From the NCBI GenBank assembly GCA_040007035.1, contig JBDTVU010000122.1:1-10392 (forward strand): a stretch of 10,392 bases of DNA, given 5' to 3'. The position numbers and the translations under genes were made by a program. This DNA is from CAIWHR01 sp040007035. Lineage in GTDB: Bacteria; Pseudomonadota; Gammaproteobacteria; Burkholderiales; Casimicrobiaceae. Shown here one piece after another: positions 1-6,038 of the stretch. How positions within the stretch are numbered: position 1 is the stretch's first letter; every line of letters starts with the position of its first letter. A model generated the notes under the pieces. That model did not search any database and was not told the origin of the DNA. It saw only the letters and a list, made by a program, of their open reading frames with translations.

Positions 1-296
1 TTGGCGCCCGGCTTGATGTCGACCCCGGGTACCGCGCGCATGCTCATCATGCCGCCGTCCATCCGCATCTCGTGAATCTCGACGAATTTCGCCGCCGGCG
101 TCGATGCGTCGACGAGCTTGTCGGCGGTCGCGCCCTTGTTCCCGACGGTGAGGTAGGCCGCGCCCGATTTCGCGCCGGGAGGCGTCGCCCGCGCGTAGGG
201 ATGGTCGATCGTCAGGTCCTTCAGCTTGTTATCCTGGGCGAGCGCGGCGCCGGCGACGAGGGCCAGCGCGAGCGACAGCAGTTTCGAAATCGACAT
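1..296 (-). CDS. PCu(A)C-type periplasmic copper chaperone, 3' end cut by the window
   Basis: Proteins of the PCu(A)C (DUF461) family carry Cu(I) in the periplasm and help deliver it to the CuA/CuB centres of cytochrome oxidase. The first 98 residues are present. A signal peptide spans residues 1-20 (hydrophobic core, ALA before QD). A mature start with the family-typical 'DHPYARATPPGAKSGAAYL' follows at 31-49. The ligand segment 'HEMRMDGGMMSMRAVPG' follows at about 75-91, where His75 and Met84/Met86 are the likely copper ligands. The second conserved His/Met pair expected nearer the C-terminus lies outside the window. ATG 294-296 is chosen because AGGAG lies 7 nt upstream and the signal peptide begins there. 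The frame stays open back to an ATG at 425, but that extension is Arg-rich, lacks a signal peptide and looks like 5' UTR. Family assignment is firm; the exact partner oxidase is not visible here. Confidence 0.85.
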   Translation of the reverse strand, partial: MSISKLLSLALALVAGAALAQDNKLKDLTIDHPYARATPPGAKSGAAYLTVGNKGATADKLVDASTPAAKFVEIHEMRMDGGMMSMRAVPGVDIKPGA

Positions 297-524
297 GGGA
301 GTGCTCCTGTATCCGAAGGACAAGGGATGGGGCCGGAATCGCGGCGCGCCGTCGCGCGAGGATTGCGGGCCGATCCGCGCGGCAAGCTCGACGGCGGCGC
401 GGGCGCGGCGGGCGAAGCGGTTCATCGGCGCGCATTCTAGCTTTCCCGGTAAGCCGGCGCTCGAAGCGGTCGCCATCGCTTGATCCGTATTAACCGGATG
501 GTGCACAGCACAATGGCGAGGGCG

Positions 525-553
525 TTGACAGCGCCCGGCCAACCCTGTCCAAT
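525..553 (+). promoter_or_regulatory. Candidate sigma70 promoter of the TRAP-dioxygenase operon
   Basis: A perfect -35 hexamer TTGACA (525-530) is followed, after 17 bp, by TCCAAT (548-553), which matches 4 of 6 positions of TATAAT. Transcription would begin near 560, about 80 nt before the dctP ATG. The palindrome at 554-564 abuts the -10, as expected for repression. This is pattern matching only; the weak -10 could mean dependence on an activator. Confidence 0.45.
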
Positions 554-573
554 TGGTCTGACCACCTGACCAG
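551..573. promoter_or_regulatory. Palindrome resembling a FadR-subfamily GntR operator
   Basis: The sequence TGGT-CTG-ACCA (554-564) is a perfect dyad with a 3-nt centre, set in the context AATTGGTCTGACCACCT. A further CTGACCAG copy follows at 567-573. The E. coli PdhR box, of the form AATTGGT-N3-ACCAATT, is a close match, and regulators of the FadR/FCD branch of GntR commonly use TGGT-N-ACCA sites and often control TRAP transporter operons. The site overlaps the expected transcription start of dctP. No regulator gene lies in the window, so its identity is inferred from the motif class only. Confidence 0.45.
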
Positions 574-638
574 CGCATCCCACAACAACAGCGCTGCCGC
601 AAGCGGCGCCGGGTCGGTCCACACCATCGGAGGAAATC

Positions 639-1631
639 ATGCGAAACCTGATTCGCGCGCTGTTGTGCGGCGCTGCCGCCCTCGGGCTGGCCATGTCGTC
701 CGGCGCGCTGGCGCAGGCGCCGATCACGCTGCACGGCGCGGTGCAGTTCAACGACGGCCATGCGTTCAACCGGGCGCTGGAGAAGTTCCAGGAGTTGACC
801 CTCAAGTACTACGGCAAGCCGATCAATTTCGTCCTGCACAAGAACAGCGAGCTCGGCCTGGAGAAGGACTACTTCGCCTACATGAACCAGGGCATCTCGG
901 TCGACTACGGGATCGTGTCGCCGGCACACATGTCGACGTTCTCCAAGGCCGCCCCGTTCATCGACGCGCCGTTCCTGTTCCGCGACATCGACCACTGGAA
1001 CAAGGTGCTCGACGCCGACACGCTGAAGCCGATCGCAGACGAAGTCTCGGCCAAGGGCGACGTGATGCTGATCGGCTTTGCCGGCGGCGGCACGCGCAAC
1101 ATCTTCGCCAACAAGCCGGTGCGCAACATGGCCGAGATGAAGGGCCTGAAAGTCCGCGTGCAGGGCGCGCCGATATGGAGCAAGACGTTCGCCGCGGTCG
1201 GCATGTCGCCGACGGTGATCGCGTACGACGAGATCTACAATGCCATCCAGAACGGCGTGATCGCGGCCGGCGAGAACGAGGCCGCGGGCGTCGAGGCCAT
1301 GAAGTTCTACGAAGTCGGCCCGAACCTCAACCTGACACAGCACGCCATCACCATCCGGCCGATCTGCTTCTCGGGCAAGACGTTCAAGAAGCTGCCGCCC
1401 GACCTGCAGACCGCAATTCTAAAGGCAGGCAAGGAAGCGGGGATCTACGGACGGCAGATCGAATCGGGCGAGGACCAGAAGAAGCTCGAGGCGATGGAAA
1501 AAGCCGGCAGGCTGAAGCAGATCCCCTTCGCCGACCGCGCTGCGATGAAGAAGGCCGCCGACCCGGTGATGGCCGAGTACGCGAAGGAAATCGGCGCCGA
1601 GGCGATCTACAACAAGATCAATTCGATGTAA
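639..1631 (+). CDS. dctP: TRAP transporter periplasmic substrate-binding protein, DctP family
   Basis: This is the extracytoplasmic solute receptor of a tripartite ATP-independent periplasmic transporter. It captures an organic acid-type ligand and passes it to the DctQM membrane unit. The 330-residue length is typical. Residues 1-25 form a signal peptide ending ALA before QAP. The DctP core motif is clear: 'GLKVRVQGAPIWSKTFAAVG' (169-188), with the conserved ligand-carboxylate Arg at about 173. It is followed by 'AYDEIYNAIQNGVIAAGEN' (195-213), the usual 'E-Y-A-Q-G-V-D-E-N' region. A GGAGGA site 4 nt before the ATG fixes the start. The gene leads an operon with dctQ, dctM and a dioxygenase gene, but an intrinsic terminator follows its stop directly. 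The ligand cannot be read from sequence; a carboxylate or sulfonate is likely from the family and from the dioxygenase neighbour. Confidence 0.93.
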   Translation: MRNLIRALLCGAAALGLAMSSGALAQAPITLHGAVQFNDGHAFNRALEKFQELTLKYYGKPINFVLHKNSELGLEKDYFAYMNQGISVDYGIVSPAHMSTFSKAAPFIDAPFLFRDIDHWNKVLDADTLKPIADEVSAKGDVMLIGFAGGGTRNIFANKPVRNMAEMKGLKVRVQGAPIWSKTFAAVGMSPTVIAYDEIYNAIQNGVIAAGENEAAGVEAMKFYEVGPNLNLTQHAITIRPICFSGKTFKKLPPDLQTAILKAGKEAGIYGRQIESGEDQKKLEAMEKAGRLKQIPFADRAAMKKAADPVMAEYAKEIGAEAIYNKINSM

Positions 1632-1645
1632 CCGAGGCCATGGGG

Positions 1646-1681
1646 CCGGCGGAAGACGCGATCTTCCGCCGGTCTTTTTTT
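1646..1681 (+). terminator. Intrinsic terminator/attenuator between dctP and dctQ
   Basis: A perfect 11-bp stem (CCGGCGGAAGA, 1646-1656, with TCTTCCGCCGG, 1662-1672) encloses a 5-nt loop and is followed by TC and a run of seven T (1675-1681). The T-run is on the plus strand only, so it acts on the TRAP operon. It lies 14 nt after the dctP stop and 35 nt before the dctQ start. The likely effect is partial read-through, giving excess binding protein over membrane subunits; it may also protect the dctP message from 3' decay. Confidence 0.88.
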
Positions 1682-1716
1682 GCCCGGGGTTTGGGGCACC
1701 GCAGGCGGGGACAGGA

Positions 1717-2199
1717 ATGCAGAAATTCATCGAAGGCTATTACCGGCTGCTCGACTGGCTGCTGGCGGCCACCGTCGGCATCCTGGTCATCCCGGTCACG
1801 CTGCAGATCATCGCGCGCTTCACGCAACTGATCCCGCACTGGATCTGGACCGAGGAAATGGCGCGCTTCCTGTTCATCTGGATGGTGATGCTCGGCGCGA
1901 TGGTCGGCATCCGCGACGGCTCGCACTTCGACGTCGACGTCTGGCCCGAGCTGAAGCCGGGCCCGAATGCCCTGCTGCGGATCGTCTCCAACCTGTTCGT
2001 CCTCGTCTTCGCACTCGTCTTCATCTGGTACGGCATCAAGTTCGTGCAATTCGGCTGGAACCAGACATCCGAGCTCGCAGACCTTCCGATGGCGTGGATC
2101 TTCGTCGCCTGGCCGCTGGCCGGGTTCACCTGGATCCTGTTCCTCGGGCCGCGCTTTCGCGCCGACCTGCGGGTGCTGACGGCGGAGCGCGAGCGGTGA
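1717..2199 (+). CDS. dctQ: TRAP transporter small membrane subunit, DctQ family
   Basis: This is the four-helix subunit of the TRAP transporter; it joins DctM in the inner membrane and is required for uptake driven by an ion gradient. At 160 residues it has the usual size. Hydrophobic segments fall near residues 14-36, 51-66, 88-110 and 125-145. The family signature 'WTEEMARFLFIWMVMLG' (44-60), followed by 'GIRDGSHFDVD' (64-74), is intact. The ATG at 1717 has only a modest GGGGA 5 nt upstream. It lies downstream of the terminator that follows dctP, so its transcription needs read-through or an unseen promoter. Its TGA overlaps the GTG of the next gene by 3 bases (2197-2198 shared in GTGA), a sign of translational coupling with dctM. 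Confidence 0.9.
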   Translation: MQKFIEGYYRLLDWLLAATVGILVIPVTLQIIARFTQLIPHWIWTEEMARFLFIWMVMLGAMVGIRDGSHFDVDVWPELKPGPNALLRIVSNLFVLVFALVFIWYGIKFVQFGWNQTSELADLPMAWIFVAWPLAGFTWILFLGPRFRADLRVLTAERER

Positions 2200-3515
2200 G
2201 CGGCGCCGCGCTGGCGCCGGGCGTGGCGGCGATGTGGCTGTTCGGCGCGTTCTTCGTGCTGATGGTGCTGCGGGTGCCGGTGGCGTTCGCCCTCGGGCTC
2301 GCCTGCCTGCCGGTGCTGTTCATCGAGCCACGGCTGTCGCCGATGGTGGTGTTCAACGCGACGTTCAAGGCCTACAACTCGTTCATCCTGCTGGCGGTGC
2401 CGTTCTTCCTGCTGACCGCCAACCTGATGAACGTCGGCGGCATCACCGACCGGCTGGTCCGGCTGTCGCGGACGATGGTCGGCAACTTCCCCGGCGCGCT
2501 GGCGCAGATCAACGTGCTGCTGTCCGTGTTCTTCGCCGGCATCTCCGGGTCGTCGACGGCCGACGCGGCGAGCCAGGGCAAGATCTTCATCGAGGCGCAG
2601 GTCAAGGAAGGCTACGACCTGTCGTTCTCGATCGCGATCACCGCGGTGTCGGCGGTGCTGGCGGTGATCATCCCGCCGTCGATCCTGATGGTCGTCTGGG
2701 GCGGCGTGCTGTCGGTGTCGATCGGCGCGCTCTATCTCGCCGGCGTCATTCCCGGGCTGCTGCTGTGCCTCGCGCAGATGGCCACGGTCCACGTCTACGC
2801 CAAGGTCCGCAAGTACCCGACCTACCGGCGGGCGACGTTCGTCGAGTTCCTGAAGGCGGCCGCCGTGGCCGTGCCGGCGCTGTTCACGCCGTTCATCGTC
2901 GTCGGCGGCATCCTGCTCGGCTGGTTCACCGCCACCGAATCGGCGGCGGTCGCCGTGCTGTATGCGGCCGTGCTGTCGATCTTCTTTTATCGCGAAATGG
3001 ACCGGCACCACCTGTGGACCGCGTTCCTCGAGACCGGCAAGCTGTCCGCGATCGCGCTGTTCTGCGTCGGCACCGCGTCGGTGTTCGGCTGGCTCCTTGC
3101 CTACTTCCAGATTCCGAAGGCGCTGCTGGAGAACGTGACGTCGTGGGGGCTCGGCCTGATCGGCGTCGGATTCTTCGTCGCCGGCGTGTTCCTCGTCGTC
3201 GGCTGCTTCCTCGACGCGATCCCGGCGATCATCATCGTCGGCACCACGCTGCAGCCGCTGGCGGCGTCGGTGAACATGCATCCGGTGTCGTTCGCGATCA
3301 TCGGCATCGTCGCGCTGGCGTTCGGGCTGGTGACGCCGCCGTACGGGCTGTGCCTGATGATCTCCTGCGCGATCGCGAAGGTGCGATTGCGTTACGCGCT
3401 CAAGGACACGTTGATCATGCTGGTCCCGATGCTGCTGGTGCTGGCGGCGATGATCGTCTGGCCGGAGATCCCGCTGCTGCTGCCGCGCTGGCTCAAGCCG
3501 GAATACCTCAAGTAG
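2196..3515 (+). CDS. dctM: TRAP transporter large permease subunit, DctM family
   Basis: This is the large membrane subunit that forms the translocation path of the TRAP transporter. The protein is 439 residues and very hydrophobic throughout (about 11-12 helices). Family landmarks include 'LRVPVAFALGLA' (25-36), 'FFAGISGSSTADAASQG' (112-128) and 'AVIIPPSILMVVWG' (156-169). Near the C-terminus 'FGLVTPPYGLCLMISCAIA' also fits DctM. I choose GTG 2196 because it overlaps the dctQ stop as GTGA and has GGAG (2184-2187) 8 nt upstream. An internal ATG at 2232 would give 427 residues, also a normal DctM length, so the start is uncertain by 12 residues. A small hairpin (3530-3543) lies in the 67-bp gap before the dioxygenase gene and lacks a T-run, so transcription probably continues. 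Confidence 0.92.
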   Translation: MSGAALAPGVAAMWLFGAFFVLMVLRVPVAFALGLACLPVLFIEPRLSPMVVFNATFKAYNSFILLAVPFFLLTANLMNVGGITDRLVRLSRTMVGNFPGALAQINVLLSVFFAGISGSSTADAASQGKIFIEAQVKEGYDLSFSIAITAVSAVLAVIIPPSILMVVWGGVLSVSIGALYLAGVIPGLLLCLAQMATVHVYAKVRKYPTYRRATFVEFLKAAAVAVPALFTPFIVVGGILLGWFTATESAAVAVLYAAVLSIFFYREMDRHHLWTAFLETGKLSAIALFCVGTASVFGWLLAYFQIPKALLENVTSWGLGLIGVGFFVAGVFLVVGCFLDAIPAIIIVGTTLQPLAASVNMHPVSFAIIGIVALAFGLVTPPYGLCLMISCAIAKVRLRYALKDTLIMLVPMLLVLAAMIVWPEIPLLLPRWLKPEYLK

Positions 3516-3582
3516 CGACGCGCGCGGCGGGCGAAAGCTCGCCGATGCCTGCCGTCCACGGACTTTCGAGGAGACGCCCGCG

Positions 3583-4470
3583 ATGCACGTCACGCCGCTC
3601 GGCCCGGGCTTCGGCGCCGAAGTCACCGGGGTCGACCTGTCGCACCCGCTCTCCGCCGCCGCATTCGCCGGGCTGGAGCGCGCGTTTCTCGACGGCCAGG
3701 TGCTGACGGTGCGCGGGCAAACGCTGACGCCCGCGCAGTTCGCCGCGTTCGCGCGCCGCTTCGGCCCGCCCGAGCCGCACGTGATCGACCAGTTCCATCA
3801 CCCGGCCGACCCGAACATCCTGATCCTGTCGAACCGCCGGCGCGACGGCGTGCCGCTCGGGCTCGCCGACGCCGGGACGTACTTCCACACCGACTACTCG
3901 TACCTCGCCGTCCCCGCGCGGGCGACGACGCTCTACTCGATCGAGGTGCCGGCGCGCGGCGGGCACACGCTGTTCGCGAACCAGTACGCGGCGTACGACG
4001 ACTTGCCGGCGTCGATGAAGACACGGGTCGAAGGGCTGGTCGCGATCCACCACTACGGCAACCGCAAGGTCGACGAGAACGCCGACCGCACCGCCGCGTC
4101 GACGCTGACCGACGAGCAGAAGGCGAAGATGCCGCTGATCACGCACCCGGTCGTCCGCACGCATCCCTTCACCGGCCGCAAGGCGCTGTACGCGGTGTCC
4201 GGCAGCTCGTACGGGATCGTCGGCATGCCCGAGGTCGAGGCGGTCGCGCTGCTCGACGAACTGGCGGCGCACGCGACGCAGCCGAAATACCTGCTGCGTT
4301 TCGCCTACGGCGTGGGCGACGTTGTCATCTGGGACAACGCGTCGCTGCTGCATTCGGCGACGCTGACCCACCCCGACGATCCGCGGACGCTGTGGCGGAT
4401 CACGGTGAAGGAACCGGCGCTGGCCGCGACCGCGGTGCTGGCGTCGACGTTCGCCGCCCCGGCGATGTAA
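3583..4470 (+). CDS. TauD/TfdA-family Fe(II)/2-oxoglutarate-dependent dioxygenase
   Basis: Enzymes of this family use Fe(II), O2 and 2-oxoglutarate to hydroxylate a substrate, often next to a sulfonate, ether or carboxylate group, giving CO2, succinate and a cleaved or hydroxylated product. The 295-residue protein starts with 'GPGFGAEVTGVDLS' (8-20), typical of the family. The metal triad is intact: His102-x-Asp104 in 'YFHTDYSYL' and distal His257 in 'SLLHSAT'. Arg268 and Arg272 in 'RTLWRIT' follow that His by 11 and 15 residues, the same spacing as the 2-oxoglutarate and substrate arginines of TauD. His72/His73 lie near the place of the TauD substrate His. GAGGAG (3568-3573) 9 nt upstream supports the start. 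It lies 67 bp after dctM on the same strand and probably acts on the imported compound. Taurine, other sulfonates, aryloxyacids or carnitine-like acids are all possible; the sequence does not decide. Confidence 0.88.
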   Translation: MHVTPLGPGFGAEVTGVDLSHPLSAAAFAGLERAFLDGQVLTVRGQTLTPAQFAAFARRFGPPEPHVIDQFHHPADPNILILSNRRRDGVPLGLADAGTYFHTDYSYLAVPARATTLYSIEVPARGGHTLFANQYAAYDDLPASMKTRVEGLVAIHHYGNRKVDENADRTAASTLTDEQKAKMPLITHPVVRTHPFTGRKALYAVSGSSYGIVGMPEVEAVALLDELAAHATQPKYLLRFAYGVGDVVIWDNASLLHSATLTHPDDPRTLWRITVKEPALAATAVLASTFAAPAM

Positions 4471-4486
4471 TCCGTTGCGCTTTCGT

Positions 4487-4501
4487 CCGGCCCGCGGCCG
4501 G
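4487..4501. terminator. GC-rich hairpin between convergent genes, possible weak terminator
   Basis: A 6-bp perfect stem (CCGGCC/GGCCGG) with a CGC loop fills part of the 36-bp gap between the convergent dioxygenase and NiCoT genes. Neither strand has a T-run after it, so it is not a classic intrinsic terminator. In GC-rich DNA such a hairpin can also arise by chance. Confidence 0.25.
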
Positions 4502-4506
4502 CGGTG

Positions 4507-5328
4507 TCAAGCGCGCGCGGCGGCCGGCGCGTGCCGGCGAGCGACCGCCATCGCCGCGACGAACGCGACGATCACGCCGGCGACGACAACGGCGCCGAAC
4601 GCGATCTCACGGCCATCGGCCCATTCGTCGACTGCCGGGAGCAGCAGCTTCGTCATGGTGAACAGCCCGACGGCGAGGCTGATCGCGGCGACGCCGAGCG
4701 CCATGATGCGCGACGCGATGACGGCGGTGCGGTCGGCGCGGCGGATGAGGCCCGATATCCAGACGCCGTTGACGCCGTCGACGACCAGCATGCCGAGCAC
4801 GAACAGCCCGGCGACGAACAGCGCCTGGGTGACGCCGCCGAAGCGGCCTGCCGCCAGCGCGAACAACGCCGCCTGCGACACGGTGTCGAACGACAGCGCG
4901 AACAGCATCCCGACCGCGGCGATCGCCCACGGCCGGCGCACCTTCAGCACCCGGCCGAGCAGGCGCGCCTTGAAGCCTGCCGGCGCGACGATCGCATTCG
5001 GATGCGTCGTCAGCACCGCATGGACGTTGACGAACGCGAGCCCGAAAAGGAAGACCACGGACACGCTCGCCCCGGTGACCTCGAGCCAGCCGGGCGTCTG
5101 CCAGCCGGCCGACAGCGAGCCGGCGACGAGTGCCACCAGCAGCACGACGACGCCGTGGCCGAGCGAAAAAAGCGCGCCGCACAGCCGCGACAGCGCGGGA
5201 TTGGTGCGCGCGTTGAACCGGGTCAGCCCGTCGATCGTCGCCAGATGGTCGGCGTCGAAGCCATGGCGCACGCCGAGCACGAACGCGAGCGCGCAGAGCG
5301 CGGTCCAGGTGGCGGGCAGGGAGTCCAT
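4507..5328 (-). CDS. NiCoT-family nickel/cobalt permease
   Basis: Members of the NiCoT family (HoxN, NixA, NhlF) are inner-membrane, high-affinity importers of Ni2+ and/or Co2+, feeding urease, hydrogenase or cobalamin synthesis. The 273-residue protein is strongly hydrophobic with several helices. The hallmark 'RHGFDADHLATIDG' (21-34) matches the RHA-x-DADHI signature of helix II, whose His/Asp residues bind the metal. 'LFSLGHGVVV' (53-62) matches the LGHSTVV motif and 'FALSFDTVSQ' (143-152) the GFDTATE motif. At 273 residues it is shorter than classical HoxN/NixA (about 330-350), closer to compact members. Gly in place of Ala/Ser in two motifs, and SQ in place of TE, make Ni versus Co preference unclear. 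It follows nikR on the same strand with a NikR-type box in the 94-bp gap, which argues for nickel uptake under NikR repression. No clear ribosome binding site precedes ATG 5326-5328. Confidence 0.88.
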   Translation of the reverse strand: MDSLPATWTALCALAFVLGVRHGFDADHLATIDGLTRFNARTNPALSRLCGALFSLGHGVVVLLVALVAGSLSAGWQTPGWLEVTGASVSVVFLFGLAFVNVHAVLTTHPNAIVAPAGFKARLLGRVLKVRRPWAIAAVGMLFALSFDTVSQAALFALAAGRFGGVTQALFVAGLFVLGMLVVDGVNGVWISGLIRRADRTAVIASRIMALGVAAISLAVGLFTMTKLLLPAVDEWADGREIAFGAVVVAGVIVAFVAAMAVARRHAPAAARA

Positions 5329-5354
5329 GACGCAGGCTTTCGCGGGCGGATCGA

Positions 5355-5382
5355 GTAGGAAGACTTTTGCACATTTTCCTAC
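5355..5382. promoter_or_regulatory. NikR-type operator upstream of the nickel permease gene
   Basis: The dyad GTAGGA-N16-TCCTAC spans 28 bp; the matched arms extend to 7 bp (GTAGGAA/TTCCTAC). E. coli NikR binds GTATGA-N16-TCATAC, so the half-site spacing is identical and each half differs by one symmetric base. It ends 26 bp before the permease start codon, where a bound repressor would block transcription or early elongation, and it is directly downstream of the gene for NikR itself. Core promoter hexamers are not evident. No second copy is visible in the nikR/DMT intergenic region. Confidence 0.75.
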
Positions 5383-5422
5383 CGTCGCGCAAGCCCGCGC
5401 CGGGGCCGGACTTTGACGTGGA

Positions 5423-5893
5423 TCAGGAACGGGGGATCAGATGCATGTGGCCGTGGTGGCGATGGGTGCCCGGCAGCCCGTGCTCGTCGCCGGGCTCGAC
5501 TGTGATCAGATTGATCGCCGTGTGGCGGACGCCGCGCTCGGCCTTGATCCGGTCGGCCAGCGCGCGCACCGCGGCCGTGGAACCCTTGAGGATCGCCGTC
5601 TCGAGGCAATGCTCGTGGTCGAGGTGGACGTGCGTCGTCGCGACGACGAGATCGTGGTGCTCGTGCTGCGCGCCGGTCAGCCGCTCGGCGAGGTCGCGCA
5701 CGTGGTGGTTGTAGACGTACGACAGACTGGCCACGCAGTAGCTCTTCGCCTCGTATTTGACGCGGTTCGCCTCGACCTCGCGGCGCAGGAGGTCGCGCAT
5801 CGCCTCCGACCGGCTGCCGTAGCCGCGTTTCGCTATCAGCGCGTCGAACTCCTTCGCCAGCGCCTCGTCGATCGCCATCGTGATCCGTTCCAT
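5423..5893 (-). CDS. nikR: Nickel-responsive transcriptional regulator NikR
   Basis: NikR is a tetrameric repressor that binds its operator when Ni2+ fills high-affinity sites and so shuts off nickel uptake. The protein has the expected order. A ribbon-helix-helix DNA-binding domain spans residues 1-45 ('MERITMAIDEALAKEFD' and 'GSRSEAMRDLLRR'). An ACT-like metal-binding domain covers about 52-133. By alignment to the E. coli ligands His76, His87, His89 and Cys95, the equivalents are His77, His88, His90 and Cys96 in 'HVHLDHEHC', all present. At 156 residues it is longer than E. coli NikR (133). The excess is a C-terminal His-rich tail at 138-151 with six His, which may be an extra metal store or a low-affinity site. 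A GGGAGGGGCGGG purine stretch precedes the ATG. It lies upstream of the NiCoT permease on the same strand and is divergent from a His-tailed transporter. Confidence 0.93.
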   Translation of the reverse strand: MERITMAIDEALAKEFDALIAKRGYGSRSEAMRDLLRREVEANRVKYEAKSYCVASLSYVYNHHVRDLAERLTGAQHEHHDLVVATTHVHLDHEHCLETAILKGSTAAVRALADRIKAERGVRHTAINLITVEPGDEHGLPGTHRHHGHMHLIPRS

Positions 5894-5940
5894 CCCGCCC
5901 CTCCCGCTCCTTGAGTGGTTACCGCCGCGTCACCGGCGGC

Positions 5941-5998
5941 GCGTGGTCAAGCTACCACGCGGGCGCACCCGCCCGGTACCGTGCCGGCGCACGTGCGC
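5941..5998. repeat. Two palindromes in the nikR/DMT divergent intergenic region
   Basis: GCGTGGT-N6-ACCACGC (5941-5960) is a dyad with perfect 7-bp arms, and GCGCACGTGCGC (5987-5998) is a perfect 12-bp palindrome. A third small dyad, CCGCCG-N6-CGGCGG, lies just to the left. They fall in the 145-bp gap from which nikR and the DMT gene are read in opposite directions, so one may be an operator. None matches the NikR half-site, and GC-rich DNA makes short dyads common. Confidence 0.35.
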
Positions 5999-6038
5999 TA
6001 TGCGGCGATGGCGCCTCGGCCTGTGCGATGATCGGCGG

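Larger units (their letters stand above)
297..638. other. Intergenic regulatory region between divergent copper chaperone and TRAP operon
   Basis: This 342-bp gene-free stretch separates two divergently read genes and should hold promoters for both. The ribosome binding site of the copper chaperone lies at its left end and that of dctP (GGAGGA, 629-634) at its right end. A candidate promoter and operator for the TRAP operon occupy about 525-566 and are listed separately. For the minus-strand gene I see only a weak TAATAC-like box near 487-493, inside a small dyad (ATCCG 483-487, CGGAT 495-499), with no convincing -35. Short open frames here are Arg/Pro-rich and look non-coding. Confidence 0.6.

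Noticed and set aside
297..425. Possible 43-residue N-terminal extension of the copper chaperone, starting at ATG 423-425
   Set aside because: The frame is open, but the extension is Arg-rich and would bury the signal peptide; the ATG at 294-296 has a good AGGAG and begins a clean signal peptide.
3530..3543. GGCGA-AAGC-TCGCC hairpin between dctM and the dioxygenase gene, considered as a terminator
   Set aside because: The stem is only 5 bp and no T-run follows; the genes more likely form one operon.
1740..3626. A 628-codon minus-strand open frame opposite dctQ and dctM
   Set aside because: It is full of Arg, His, Gln and Asp with no domain, and is the antisense of well-supported TRAP genes.
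5880..6038. Possible 53-residue N-terminal extension of the DMT transporter
   Set aside because: The residues are Arg/Pro-rich, overlap the start of divergent nikR, and precede the first membrane helix, which starts at the chosen ATG.
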